A stretch of 64,000 nucleotides of DNA from Polytrichum commune (GCA_950295325.1 OX485805.1:15177501-15241500); one strand, 5' to 3'. Numbered from the stretch's first letter, positions 13,706 to 27,145 are shown. The notes: a model not told the origin generated them from the sequence alone. Numbers and translations: made by a program.

Positions 13706-16125
13706 TGTAGTACTAAATTTTTCACTCTTTAGTGCAAATTATAATTTAGTGTAAACAAATACTTCTAAGAGCCATAATTTTTGGGATTATGTATGTGTGA
13801 ACATGCCAATACCTTGAGATATCATAAGAAGCCAATAGGAAGGACCATAGTCTGATAGAAAATGACATATCGTTTGATATCTAGATAGGCCATAGAAAAG
13901 GTATATAAGGGGGGCAATTTTAAAGAGAGGGCCCCCCAAATTTTAGTTCTTGTGATGTATCGGAACTCTACCGGTTTTTGTAATTCTCTCTTGTGAATCG
14001 ATTGCTTATTGTTATTTGGAAATTGTGGCATTGATGTGTGATATATCTTTGCTTGACAATTGTATGTGGTGCCAATTATTTAAAGTTTACTATGGGGTGA
14101 ATGTACTAGAAGTTATCTAATTTTGCGTTAGTTCTGTGTGATCACTTTTTGAATGGTATAATTGATTAAATCTATCTAGAGAGATTCATGAGTTTTCGTC
14201 TATCCGCTTTACTCTAAAGTCAAATTGTGCGTTGCTAGTCTTATCTTTCTGTTGCAGAAGATGATTAATTTGATGAGTATGGCTATTGTCTAGTTGTGTA
14301 TGATTTTAGGGAAGCCTGTGTAAATTAAGCTATGGCCTGGCTGAATTGAAATTTAGTCTAAACTTCAACAGATTGTGATTGTGAATTGGTAATGTATAAG
14401 TCCATTAACCGTTATTTTTTGTGAGATGGATAAAATCTACTTGAAGTGGCTAATCTTTTAATTGCTGATAAACAAACGAGAGAGATTTTAGAGTAAGAAA
14501 TTAATAATTTGAGTTTCAATTAGTTGAAGGACGTCTAGGGCAGTGTCTGGGAAGTATTTTTTTAGGCATTGTCGTTGATTTACATGTTGGCATACTTTGA
14601 GATTGTTTTATTCATTTGAGGCATCTTTCAAAGACTACTCTAAAAAATGATTGTTAACTTCCCTAATGTCTCAAATTTCAATCGGTTATTTATGAGACTC
14701 AATTCGTCCATCAGTAATTACTTGTTGGTTCTACCCGAACTTTGCAGGGCAACGTTACATGGCCGGATAATATAATACCTCACTGTCATAATCAAGGCTA
14801 TTGTCTACAGGAGAGAAAAAACAATTTGTAATTTTAAAATGGAATTCAGTAGTTACTTGGGATTGGAATGAGTAGAGAAGTTGATGAAGGCTATCGTTTG
14901 TGCATGGCTACACAATTAATTTACCGGGGATGATTCTCATAATAAAATATTAACATAAACAACGACAACCCAGTGAGGATTATGCAAAGCAAATGCCCTT
15001 CCATAATTGTAAACAATGATGAGTGCAAATTAAGAATACAATAAAAGTGGAGATACGTATTGCAGGCAATTGAAGATATAAGTGCATGGCATGCATTTGA
15101 ATCATTGCATTAGAAATAGATACAACTCTTTATGAGGGAATGGATTAAGAGCGTGCAATTAGATTGAATTTCATAGCAAAGAGGTTGAATTGTCATTGCA
15201 TTGAAATATTGTATTGAGTGAATGTTAAGATTATGGACTTTGTAGTGTAAATGGAGGAATTGCTTTATTCTAACATTTGATAGGATTTGAAGCGCCAATA
15301 TGTGAAGACTATTGACTGCGAAGGGTTAACCGGTTGCGGAGAAGACAAAAGAACGTTGCCGTTGAATCGGTTAGTGTTGATTGATAATTCAAATCTGAAG
15401 CAAATTAAGAATAACTTGGAACTCCACCCCTTTTAAAAATTGAATTGATTAAGCATTATTTGTAAGAATGAAACGAATTGGTGAATTAGATGATTTTTGA
15501 ACTAAGAGTGTGGAATCTTCACACTTAATAAATCAAATAAATTGATGTATTAGGTGAGAACATGTTAATAGGCATAAGTGGTTTTGACTTATTGACATGA
15601 AGAAATAACTTATGATTATCTTGGCCGAGACCAAATATAAGACTATTATTGGACTCGATAATTAAGATTGTTTTTAATTCAAGGAGAGTAACAATCATGT
15701 GAGGATGACTGAATTGTATTTTCAAGTTACATTAAAGAGAATAAATGAACGACATAATATTGACTACACCGGAGTGCCCCAGGCTTTGGTAAAAAAAAAC
15801 AAAAATGGGTTACTTCTGCAAGATTATTGATTATGGATGTGCTTATACTTATGCACCACACTTGGTCCAATTAATATGAACTCACTGCCATATTATTGTT
15901 TGGGAACTTAGAGTGAGGTGAGTGACTATCACGAATGCATGTACTGATTTGGAGAAATTTTAAAAGTTTTTTATCGCTTATCTATAACTCAATTCACAGT
16001 TTTAATCCGAAAGAAAGTGAAATAACCTTGTGTTTTCCTTAATAAAACTTATCAAGACACCTAGATGATATGCAAGTCACATTTTAGATATTCCCTAATT
16101 GTTTCTTTCAGTTTGTTCGTAATAA
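13706..16125 (+). repeat. Long LTR-like repeat block, copy C
   Basis: About 2.4 kb without a gene. It begins near TGTAGTACTAAATTTTTCAC, right after a purine-rich AGTAGGAGG stretch that could be a polypurine tract, and ends near ACTACACTACA. It is homologous to block B in the order described there and to inverted block A. Within it lies a diverged CCGGTT-type repeat (about 14560-14750). TATATAAGG at about 13901 could be a promoter TATA box. Confidence 0.55.
14560..14750 (+). repeat. CCGGTT-type dispersed repeat, copy 2 (diverged)
   Basis: A diverged copy with recognisable blocks: TTTACATGTTGGCA, AAAAAATGATTGTTAACTTCC, TCAATCGGTTATTTATGAGA, CAATTCGTCCATCAG and TTGGTTCTACCCG. The block order and orientation match the copies at 4.1 and 27.4-27.8 kb. 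Confidence 0.45.
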
Positions 16126-18050
16126 AAAACTACACTACACGCATCATCCACAATAAAACGACATGGTCGTCATTCGGCTACAATATTGATGGCTTTCAAT
16201 CATAAATCCGTCACTCGTTGTATCAAATCATTTTTTTAATCTTTATATTATGATCCAATCTATCAGTACTCCATGATGAAAGTCATCAAATATAATTAAT
16301 ATAATTAATTAATATCTTATATGGTTGGTACGAAATGTAACGTTTATTGATATAACTCCATCATTACTTTACCTTAATATGACATTAAATTGCCATTGCA
16401 TTTAAATATCCTCTTTAATGAATATTCAATTACATCATTTAAAAAAAATGATATCCACATCTAGATACTCAATGCATTTTTCTTAGTTTAGTGCCAAACA
16501 TTTATTTGTTGTCTTGATTTATAATATCTAATATCTCGTAAATCAAGAAAACTTTTTTCTATCATTTATTATTCATATTTCATTCTCTTCATCAAAATAT
16601 TCTTATAAACTTCATAAATATAATTTAGAATATAAATATAATTTAATTAATATGTCAAACAAATAATTAATTGTTTACTATTACGAGGTTGAAGTTGGGA
16701 TTTTCTGGAAATATAATCCGAATATTTGGGGCCGTATGGTATTGATCTATTTTTCCTCTTATGTTCAGCAATATAATAGGCAATCTCTGCTATATCTGAA
16801 TATTTATACAAATATTACACAAATGTTTTACTAAAAATCGAGAAAATTAATATATTTTGATAGAACGTTTATATGAATGATCAATTTTATAATCATTTAG
16901 TCTATATGTACACTTATAATACGTTTGAGTAATGAAATCATCATTCTAGAGATGTTGAGAATTTTTCCTCCTACAATGGTTTTCTCAATATTCCATTGTA
17001 ATTTATTCTTATACCCTAAGCCTTGACCATCTATAAAATCCAAAATGCGCTCACAAAGTAAAAGCAAGATGACTAAACACAAATTAGCAAATCCTTGCTT
17101 TATTTTTTTTAGTCCATTGAAGATCTTCAAATTTTATAGGGGTGAATGTTGGATATTGGATATTTAAATTTATTGTAATCCTCTCCATAATTGCAAAATT
17201 AAAAACACGTCTAATACCAAATATCAATATTTAAAACAAAATACTAGCTCTATATAGTTTTATATGTTATTAAAAAATACGAATGTTATTTAAAATTCAA
17301 TCATACTTTTAATAATACATGTTATATTTGACAACATACAACTTTAAAGTTGACAATTCCTCATAATATGTACGATTTAATGTACTATACTTGACAAATG
17401 ACCAATAATTTGAAATAAATTCAAAATAAAGGTGTATCATGAATTTCATTTTATGTGAAAATATGATCAAATCCTCACCAAAAAATGCAATGAAATATAA
17501 TGTTAGAAAGGAAAAATTTGTCACATATCTCTTCTGAAACTCGGAGTGGACGAGTATAAGAGTGAGATATTGGCTCTTATATATGTTTGATTACCTAAAC
17601 CCTAATAAAGAGAGACGTATAAATAATGAATTTTTATCTCATCATTTATGGCCGTTGGATGTACGATGAAGATGTGCGATTTATAACTTGCTCTTGTTAA
17701 AAATATAGGGTTCTCAAACCTTTGCCACCTAAAAGTATTTGGAAATTAGAGGAAGATGTCATAGAAACTCCATCTTTATCTAAATTAAAGGCGACAATAT
17801 TAGTTGTTGATTCATGCATTGCTTGTAAATAATCTAATATAGGCTTTGGATGCTTACTCGTGTAGGTCCTATATTTCTCATGCTATAAAGATAGGTTTTT
17901 TAGGAGGTGGGAGGCTTTCCCTTAACATATGATGAAAGTTTGAGAGTCATCTATGAGGCCTTCATGAACTGGGGTGTGCGAGTGTAGTAGTTGGTTCACC
18001 CTAGTTGGATTAACACATGGTAGAAAATGAAATTTCATTTGAATGAAAAT
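16126..18050. other. AT-rich intergenic DNA
   Basis: A very AT-rich stretch of about 1.9 kb. Reading frames on the minus strand at 16897-17130 and 17309-17524 are short, low in complexity and match no family I know. Nothing else is supported here. Confidence 0.5.
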
Positions 18051-18084
18051 GCTAATAATAGGCACACATGAAAGATCTTGATAC

Positions 18085-19500
18085 CTTAATCATGTCATGA
18101 TGAAATGCGGGGCTGACAATGCGGCAGTAGAGCACCCATTCCTTGCCACTAGTCATCACCAATCCTTTGTGCAACAAGGGTGAATTTTTCTTGAGAATCT
18201 GAATGTCCTTGGCAATGATTTCATTCTTGTCCAAGAGTAGCTCATTCACAATGTGGGGCTTTGTGATTGTCAACACTGTCTCCGGGCCTAGAAACCACAT
18301 GTATATCTTTTGTGCAGATTGTCAACAAGCATTTTGCTATTATTATTATATTGTATATATAACAATATTAAAAATAAGATCTAATGAATAATCTAATGAA
18401 TTGTAATGAATAATCTCCCACATTTTCTCGCTCCCTCTTATTAATAAGATGAAAGGTTCACAACCACAACATCAACAAATTGAATAATGGTTGCATATTA
18501 TAGCAAATGGTGGAGCAATACGTAGATGACATAATAAGCATGCCATGGAAGTGTCATCAATTATAGGTGGTAATGTGCATCCTGGTATGGAATCATGATT
18601 AGAGACATCAACATAAGTGTTTATCTTGACCACTACAAATTTTAAGAGGAGGTGAGCTAAGGACATCCTCTATGTAAGCATTTCTTCAACTCTTTTATAA
18701 AGCTCACGGTTGAGAGGTCATGAGCATGCTCGAGAGTTAGACATCTTTACAAGAGATTTTGGCAACTTGAGGTTTTAGAACCTCATATGCAGAGTGTTGG
18801 CAATAGTTCCATTTATTGCTGTCCAATTAACGCGAGTGATGCTAAACCCAACGCTGTAAAAACTTGCATAGTAATTAAATAGGCTTTTGAGAATGTTCAC
18901 CACCTTCTCATTGAGCTCCCATGTTGGTTGTGGGTCATCTACCAATAAAACTTTGAACCAAGATTCTAGCTTTTGCAAATATGATAGGTAGTCAAATGAG
19001 ACAAGCTTTGGTGTGTTGGAATGCTCTTTCAATTGCTACCGAAAAACGTCTAGAACCTCATCAATCTAAATAACAAGAGGTACACTCAACACTTAAAAGT
19101 GACGGTTTTAGCATCATCCACCTACCCTCCTCCATATGGAAGAAAGGTTGAGGTCCAAGGTGCTTGGCAGACTGTATTGCTTATTAGTCCAGGCCACATG
19201 ATGGGGCAAGATGCACGGGTAGAATATTGTAGTCGCCGACATCCATGTCCTTTGCCGCAGCTTCGTTGAGCATCTGCTTCATCTTTGCATGGTTGCCCAA
19301 CATCCACTGCCCGGGGGGGGGGGGGGGGGGGGCTTTCACCCTTTGTCTCTCCAAAATTCTCTGCATATGCAAGGGCACAAGCACGTATCTTTGCAGGAAC
19401 GAGACACCCAGGTGCACCATCACCAAGACCAACACCGTCGGCAACAACACCAAAGCCCATTGCCATAGCTGCTCCATTAGCAACGCCATGGCTGATCTGA
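18085..19500 (-). pseudogene. Cytochrome P450 pseudogene (clan 72 type), two exons
   Basis: Heme-thiolate monooxygenase remnant, normally anchored in the ER. Exon 1 (about 19490 down to 19130) encodes a hydrophobic anchor (WALVLLPTVLVLVMVHLGV), then an ILERQRVKAPPP hinge, then MKQMLNEAAAKDMDVGDYNI. In the hinge a run of 20 C's has replaced the usual proline/glycine segment. Just after the DYNI block the frame shifts, and the expected HHVAWTNK block appears in another frame. Exon 2 (about 18320 to 18085) encodes FLGPETVLTITKP, LLLDKNEIIAKDIQILKK, GLVMTSGKEW and SPAFHHDMIK, followed by a GTATCA donor. The PERF and heme-binding cysteine regions are absent, so only the N-terminal third remains. 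The broken frame and poly-C run make it a pseudogene. The 'intron' (18.3-19.1 kb) holds unrelated short frames. Confidence 0.8.
19313..19332. repeat. Poly-G run of 20 inside the P450 exon
   Basis: Twenty consecutive G's on the plus strand (C's on the coding strand) replace the hinge-coding segment of the P450 exon. Runs this long are prone to slippage and to assembly error, so the exact length is unreliable. Confidence 0.85.
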
Positions 19501-20207
19501 TCGTCTCAAAGCCTCTGAGTGATGGATAGGTGACAAACGAAAGTCGAATTTGCTCTTGACGTACACGTTTTTCACTCCTGACGGTGTTGGATTTGTTTGT
19601 GTTACAAATTTCACTGACAACAACCTGAACTAAGTTACAATCATGGCACTTCGAGATGAGCAACACATTCTATTCAAACTTGGCAGTGATGGGGCTTCTC
19701 ATACCTTTCTTTCAAGAGCAGTATTAGCAGCGATGGGCGATAAAATATCAATGTCCCTCATGAGTACATTGCAGAGAGCATATGGTGACGTGTGGGCCAG
19801 TGAAATAACACTTTATAGTATCAGATACCGTGTGAGGAGAAACTCTTGGTGTGGGGTTGAGTACTTGTGTTGTTAGTAAATTCCCTGTTGACAGCATTTG
19901 GACAGATGTTGTCCATGAGCTTTCCCAGTGCTGGAAGCAGTGTTCAAGTTTGAAGTGTGCACATGCATTTCAATGTGAAGAACTTCAAAATGTGGATTGG
20001 GCATCCAATGCTTCCAATGATTTAAGTTTCAATCGACTTCTACGATCACTCTTCACCCATCTTTGGAAAATCCACGTTCACATATAGCTATGCTTGTAGG
20101 AATTACGAGTTACCATTGCTACAATCTCATCATTGTAGGCCAATTTTGCATGAACTCCCGATCGGTGCCACAAAACAACCATGCTTCGTGCATTCCTTTC
20201 TGTTCGC
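19501..20207. other. Region upstream of the P450 remnant, unassigned
   Basis: Short reading frames occur on both strands, but none resembles a known family. On the minus strand, amino-acid-like similarity runs patchily from the duplicated segment at 20.2-20.8 kb (for example WLFCGTDREFMQNWP near 20130-20190), so a decayed minus-strand gene is possible. I cannot name it. Confidence 0.3.
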
Positions 20208-20774
20208 TTACCTTCATCAAAGTTTCTACAAATTCCAGTATTTCTCTTTTGCATCGATGTGCTATGTCATTGTTGCAATCAAACCTCACAAATAATTTGT
20301 CAAGCCGTTGCTCAATGAATTAACTCCTCTTAATCTCATCCAAGTGTAACGTTTGGGATAAATAATCTTGTGGCACTAAAAATAGGCAAATTATAAAAAC
20401 GGACATTTGAATTGTCAAACACTTTTTAAACATACTATGCACCAAGAATTTTTACATCCCTCAATCATACTAGCACATTGACAACCATTGTTACCTTCAT
20501 CAAAGTTTCTACAAATTCCAGTCTTTCTCTTTTGCATCGATGTGCTATGTCATTGTTGCATTCAAACCTCACAAATAATTTGTCAAGCCGTTGCTCAATG
20601 AATTGACTCCTCTTAATCTCATCCAAGTGTAACGTTTGGGATAAATAATCTTGTGGCACTAAAAAATAGGCAAATCATAAAAACGGACATTTGAATTGTC
20701 AAACACTTTTTAAACATACTATGCACCAAGAATTTTTACATCCCTCAATCATACTAGCACATTGACAACCATTG
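20208..20774. repeat. Tandem duplication, two units of about 283 bp
   Basis: Unit 1 is 20208-20490 and unit 2 is 20491-20774. Both begin TTACCTTCATCAAAGTTTCT and end ATTGACAACCATTG. I count only a handful of differences (for example CAGTATTTC/CAGTCTTTC, GCAATCAAAC/GCATTCAAAC, GAATTAACT/GAATTGACT), so the duplication is recent compared with its surroundings. Unit 2 on the minus strand carries a 64-codon frame with LDKLFVRFECNNDIAHRC; unit 1 is broken. Confidence 0.9.
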
Positions 20775-23700
20775 TACATCTAACTTTACTTCAAAATTCT
20801 TAATAACCATTTCGAATTTACACACTAGAGAAAATATTGTACATGTCCCTTATGTATGCTATGTACTCTAGTGCCCCAGGGGGGGGGGGGGTAAGACTCC
20901 TCATACCACGTACAAATTAATGTGAGTGTAAGAAGGGGTCTTATTTGAGGCATTAGCGTACATAGTATATGTCAAAAGGGAGAAGTATTATTTTTCTCTA
21001 GTCTATAAATTTAAAAAGGATATTGTGAATTTTGAAGTACCTGTTGATGTACAAAAAAACAGGCCTATTATTTAGGAATTTTTTGACAAAAATGTGCTAG
21101 TTTCATCCAATTCACATTTTCATCCATGGTCATCGTATGGTCATAGTCCTCAATAACAATTTGTGTCTAATCTTGTTAGGGCTTGTATTTGGAATTTAAG
21201 TTTTTACAAAATGGAGGCCTTTCAAGTGCTCATGGGCTCCATTGAGTTTTTTCTCTTTGAATTGTGGCTCTCTTGAAATTATTGTGCTCTTGTCTTTCTT
21301 TGTTTGATGTAATCATTAAGTTACATGCTATGGATGAAAAAAATGTTTAATGACTTCTTAATCGGAAAGCGAAAGTGGATTTTATATGTAATAAATTGTT
21401 ATTTAATTTATGATTTATATTTTGTATATGTAATTAGGGCATTTATCACAATAATCTGAAAAACATGGTATACATACACACTAGTAGAAAATTGTGCCCA
21501 AAAAAACCGCAGTCAAAATCGGTTGCGGTTCTTTTGACCAGCCTGATATGCAGCCGATTTTGATTACGATTCTTTTTACATAGTTTTCAACTAGTGACAT
21601 TATCCCATATTCTAGCATGCCATGATTATGTATATATTTTCTAAACTTATTATATATATAGAGGGTTTAATTTCATAATGACCCACACACGTCATTACAA
21701 TTCCAATGAAAAGTCCACCCCTTGGGGCTAATCCCTCAAATACCACCCCTTTCTACACTCATATTAGTTTGTATGTGGTATGAAGAGTCCACCCCAAGAG
21801 TTTGACCTCTTTTTTCAAGGTTTTGTTTGAAGGAAAACACTCAATTGACTACTTTTGGTACAATTTAGCTTCATGAAGGAAAATAAATACACTAGCCCAA
21901 AGAGGAATCGTCATTGCATATAAACATACCTCTCATCCATCCAAATAAGCCCCAAGAACATGGGGATTCTCTTAAGTTTTAAAAGTGAACGTACTAATTC
22001 GGCTACCTATTCATCTTTAACCCCTAAAGGATGAAACAAAATCTACCCAAAATTGCGTAAAACAATTCACCTTGCTCAAAAGTTTATTAAAAGAACTTCA
22101 TACCTATGATCTTGAAGCTGCCCATACGGATGGCATCTTTGTGAAGTTAAGATTGTTCACACCAAAGTTCAACAATTCATTTGTCCCAAAATCAAAAGAT
22201 TATAATGTAAATGTGTGTGCTAGTATTACCAATGTCTAGAGTTTGCCATGACTACTCATTTTAATAGTTCATTTCTTCTCACTTTAGCACTCAAAACCAA
22301 GACATATGTTATGGCTAAGGGTGCATCTATTTTTAATTTATTTAAAAATACACATTTTAAAATGCATTTTAAAATACTCAACAAAATTTGAGGCATTTTT
22401 TAATGTTTTTATCTATAAATTCACTACTACATCAGTGCAAGTCAGTAAAGCAAATATAGACATGTGTAACTTTGCCAATTGTTCCATATTACCATATAGC
22501 ATTAGTACATTCAAACTAAACAACAATGCCTGAGCCCTAAGCCCCAAGCTCCAAGCCCCGGACAGAGAATGACGACGACATTGAACAAGATGAATTTTGC
22601 ATCGGGGACGATCCACGCGTAGTTTTGGATCAATACTTGGGTGGAGAAGAAGTCGAAAAACTTATCCTTGAAGAAGGAAATATTTTTGACAATGATAAGA
22701 ATTGGAGTCCATCGTGGCAATCCTTTCCCATCCTATGGTGGTGGCCAACTTCACTACCATCACGGCCATAATTGTGTGTCAAGTCAATGCAATTATTGTA
22801 CCTTATTTTGGGTGACGTGTCCATGCCCATTCCTAAAATAGTGTTCTAGCTTAGACATCCACCCGTTCGAAGCAACTATGGCAATGTCTAACGTCCACAA
22901 CACACAAGTTTCTAGCAATTTTTGTTGGATGCCCTCTAAGTATGGCTGCCATTTTACATCACCAACTAAAGTGAACAAAGATGTGGCCTATGACTGCAAA
23001 TATATGTTTTCCTAATGCTTTTGAAGCATGTATAGTGTTGTGATTCAAGATTATTGTTCACATTGAGGGTGGTTAATGCATACCATTCACGTTTGTTGGG
23101 AATACTAATGTATGAATTGCTTGCGACATGTTTTTGTGCTACTTCAATATGTTGTCTACAATTGCAAACATGTTTCCAAGGCATAACAAATTGTGTACTC
23201 ATTTAACACACATCGTATGTTCATCATTGTCCATAGCCACATTCCCAAAGATGCACTCCAATTGCATTGCACACAATGCAATTAAAATGAACTATTCCTA
23301 TTGTCATGCCAATTTTTTTCAAACCACAACACAACCACAAACATGGCATAATTTTCTAATTCTGTCTATTTTCCAGCTAGTCTCCAACGCCTTTGCACAA
23401 AACATGGCGGCTAATGTCTATTTTTAATGTATGTTTACATGTATGTTTACATTGAGGCTTGCAAGTCCAACACTGCATTACACAATTTCACTTCTAGTCC
23501 TAAGCATATGGTGGGAGCTTGTATTTAGTGCCGTCTTTGATGTTCTTCTACCTTGCGACATGTTCTTCATTATAGTGGATCATGTCTTCCCCTACACAAC
23601 CATGTCACAACGCCCCCACACCCCCCACCCAAAACCTTTTTTTAATATATATAAAAGAATTCCCCATTTCAAATCAAAGTTAAGGAAACAAACATTGGTT

Positions 23701-24470
23701 GCCCCTCCACATGTGTTCACTTCCTCCAACCACATCCACTGCTGCAAACACAATACCGCCCAATACATTTTTACGTATGTTTGCCCAATATATGTCCTTC
23801 ACATGCCCACCGTGCCTCCAACAAAATCGGTTTTGATTTCCACAAAGGTTACATGGCTTTCACAACCCATATGAAAAATCTCCTCCTCGGCAGGTTCCTC
23901 TTCAACACATTCTCACACAACATATTAATTGTTTGTTTGTTGCATTACAAGCACAAGCATGCACAAACCACTAGTCGCACCAATCCAATTGCAAAGACAT
24001 CCACCTTCCCCCACACTCTTCCTTTGCTACACATGTTGACCCATTTTTGTTTACACATGTAGCACTCACGTCCTCAAGGGCTCATTCGCCATTGCCACTT
24101 CTGATGTGGAAAATACAATATCCCCCACAAGGTTAGGCATGTTCCACATGGGTTGTGGGTGTTCCAACAACAACAACGTTGTTGGGTCCAACCTTATAAA
24201 CTCCATGGTGGACTCCATTTTAACTCGTTTCGACCTTGACTCTTTGAGCATAAGTACTCTCCATTTTGGATTGTCCTCTTTTGTGAGAGAAACATTGATG
24301 CACTTGCAAAGGAAATACAAATGGTTATGCCTCGGTGTCAACAACTAGTTCATTGAAGTTTACAACCAGGAAACCATCATTGTCCCTCTTGTAGTTTGTG
24401 CCACCATCAACACCCGCACCGTTGCAAACCTTTACACATTGCATTGCATTTATAGGGGTGCTCACGCTCC
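20775..24470. other. Unassigned AT-rich DNA
   Basis: No supported gene. Points seen: a run of 13 G's at 20879-20891, a short CGGTTGCGGTTC motif near 21520, and a stretch of C/A-rich plus-strand sequence from 23 to 24.4 kb whose many short frames look like by-products of composition. Around 22570-22740 a frame rich in D and E (DDDIEQDEF, GGEEVEKLILEEGN) looks coding-like but runs into stops. I considered a DDE transposase for 22.7-23.3 kb and could not support it. Confidence 0.4.
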
Positions 24471-24722
24471 CATAGTCCAAGTGCAGTATGTGCTTCAATA
24501 GTCCTAAGCATGCAACTTTATTTTGCCTTATTCTCTTACTACTTGTCCCCCCTAGGGGTGTAGAACACGTTACCCACACCCTAGTTGTTTGTGGCCATGG
24601 TCCATGTGCAGTATGTGCTTCAGTAGTCATAAGCATGCAACTTTATTTTGCAGTCTTTTCTTACTACATGTCCCCCTAGGGGTGTAGAACATGCTACCCA
24701 CACCACAATCGTTTTTTGTGGC
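24471..24722 (+). repeat. Tandem duplication, two units of about 125 bp
   Basis: Unit 1 (24471-24595) and unit 2 (24596-24722) share GTGCAGTATGTGCTTCA, AAGCATGCAACTTTATTTTG, CTACTTGTCCCC/CTACATGTCCCC and TAGGGGTGTAGAACA, ending in a TTTGTGGCCATG block. Differences are scattered single bases and small gaps. No function is evident. Confidence 0.85.
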
Positions 24723-26880
24723 CATGCCCTTGCACATCCCATCCTCACATCAAAAATGATTTCCATATGCATTTATTTTGGAATGCAACTTAGCAATTAT
24801 GCGTGGTGGGATAGCCAAGGGATGCACGTCATCACCCCTCCCATCCACTAGTTTCCCTCCACGTCCATTTTTTGCACCTCATTGCACACCCATTTCATGA
24901 GCATCAGGAATGTACCACCTCTTTCCACGACTATGCCTTCTTTGCCTTGTACCTACTGCACACACAAATATTCTTCCATTCAACCTTTCCACCAACATGA
25001 ATTCCCCTTCCGCCCACACCTTGCCCACCACTACAACCACTACACACAAATCATTCTCAACCCATGTCATGTTATTAGTCCAGTTGTATGTTTGCCATCT
25101 AGGGCACATACTGTACAACTGCTAAAAAATGGCTTCTAATAGGGGGTGATCCACATTGAGGGCGTACACGCTCTCCAATCTATGTGAAAGAAAAACAAAG
25201 TATTAAGGCATTACACACTCATGAATGCATGAACTAATAATGGACTACCTCAAGGCAACACCGTCCCAAAATGGCTCATGTCGTGCACATGTGGGGCGCA
25301 AAGATGCCACTGCAATGCTAGGTTCAAACCCGACATATTATGCGTCATAGGTCACCCATACAATCAATCCCCTCCAGGAGCCCCTATACCAATGCCAAGA
25401 ATATAATTCATAGAATGTACATACTGCAACGATAAATTTGCTCCAAAAGGCTTTGCCAAGAAAAATACAAAGTATCAACTACTTATCAATAGTATCGAAA
25501 CAAGGGATGGAATGTAGTCCCACTCGTGATCTTAACATCAAGTGCAAGAACTACCATGAACATACCATCAATGATAAACCTATAAATTAAATTGAAACCC
25601 CATGTCACAAAAATAAAAACTACATATAAACAAATTAACACAATAGTCACACAAATATGTACACTCCATAAGTAAAGATTATAAAATTGACAATTTGTCA
25701 TAGACCTTCAAGACCCACCTTAGACCAACATTAAAAAAATAAAAATAAAATTGTAGGTTTGACACCAACCGCCGAATTAGCTCAATTAACAATTTTGAAG
25801 GGATAGGCCATTGGTTGATACTACATTTTCTGCATATACTCACATAGCATAATCAAGTCATTCTACATCCACTCAAACATCTCAATAGGAATTGAACTTG
25901 AACCAATTTTATAAAACTAACAATCATTCCCAACCAACATGGAGCTAATGACATGGTGTTCATGAACCCCAAAAAATATAAATACGAGCTTATATTTACA
26001 CTCTCTAAATGACACCCTTCTCGGAAGCACCCAAAGATTTTGGTTATTGGTTATTGGTTATTATTAGCAATTATTGGATATTGATGTAGGGTCTACTCCC
26101 TGCACAAGGTGAAGTAGTTCTACATCTAACATCATTGTCCTTTAGGACATGGCCACATATGTTTTACGTAATTGCACTCTATTCACTTTGGCCTCCTTCT
26201 GGCCTCCTTTAGAGACTGAAGTTATTCTCTTCTTCTTTGTACCCCCCCCCCTCCGAACACACACAACAAGGTTTGTGGTTAGATTGAATGCCAAAATGCA
26301 AGTGTTACAATGAGATTGGAATTTTTACTCAAACTATAGACACTATTCCAAGTTCATTATTAGTTAACACAATTTGGGAGGGCCTAGGTGATTACTCAAA
26401 GATAAAAAAAAATCTCAACTTTGACTTCCTATAACTTTTGCATCTCAAATTTGATTGTGAAATTTGAAATGACAATTCACGAGTTTTGCAAATGGTGTGT
26501 AGACAAGACACATTTGAATCCCATCAAATCGTCCAAATTGTATGTGGAAGTGCCCACAATAAGACCACACACCTTATCCGTGTTCAATTTGGTGAATGCT
26601 TGGCCATACACGATTAGGTGGTTTTGGCAAAAAAAAAAAGGGTAGAGAGAAAGTAGACCCTTCTTTACACTAGAGCATGAGTTGAGAGCTTGAATTGTGG
26701 TTTTTGGAAGTTTTGATACTTGGAGTTGACAAGCTCTCATCCAAAGATCAAACTATTGAGAGCTAGATGTAAAGAGTGCCTTATCAATGAACGGCGTTTT
26801 GAACAATAAGGGATCCCAACAAGCGTAGCCCATTTATCAAGAGGACAATTTTACACAAACAATTATGCTTGAATCATGGG
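24723..26880. other. Unassigned intergenic DNA
   Basis: No gene recognised. The stretch holds a C-run at about 26242-26251, TTGGTTATTGG microrepeats near 26040, and short frames without family resemblance. At 26807-26850 a block (GGGATCCCAACAAGCGTAGC and following) recurs at 28015-28060, suggesting that 26.8-28.06 kb lies between two copies of an old repeat. Confidence 0.45.
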
Positions 26881-27145
26881 ACTAGCATGTCAAAGCTCGT
26901 TGATGTGGCCTTGGGACATATATTAGAACCACCTTATTTTGACCTTAATGGAGAGCCCTTGGAGTTTTTAGATGTTGATGAGAGACCTCCACCTATTATG
27001 AAACTGGCAGATGCTTGACATTATGCTCAATTATTAGCTACATTTTTTATGGGCAACCCATTAGAGTTTACTCCTGCATATGTAATGAAATTGCAAGTCA
27101 TATCGGAGAAACTCAATAAGATATTTGTTGCTAATTTGAAATAGC
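26881..27145 (+). pseudogene. Coding fragment of unknown family with stops
   Basis: Reading from 26881, a coding-like stretch encodes SKLVDVALGHILEPPYFDLN, then EPLEFLDVDERPPPIMKLAD, a TGA stop, then HYAQLLATFFMGNPLEFTPA and YVMKLQVISEKLNKIF, ending at TAG. The composition and the continued sense on both sides of the TGA argue for a decayed protein. I do not recognise the family. Its position between two copies of a GGGATCCCAACA block suggests the interior of an old element. Confidence 0.4.

Noticed and set aside
19184-19666. Full 160-codon minus-strand frame as an intact P450 N-terminus
   Set aside because: The part above about 19500 is not P450-like, and the P450 part carries a homopolymer replacement and a frameshift.
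22570-23300. A DDE (PIF/Harbinger-like) transposase remnant
   Set aside because: Some blocks on the minus strand look suggestive (KREWYALTTLNV), but I could not place catalytic residues or a consistent order.
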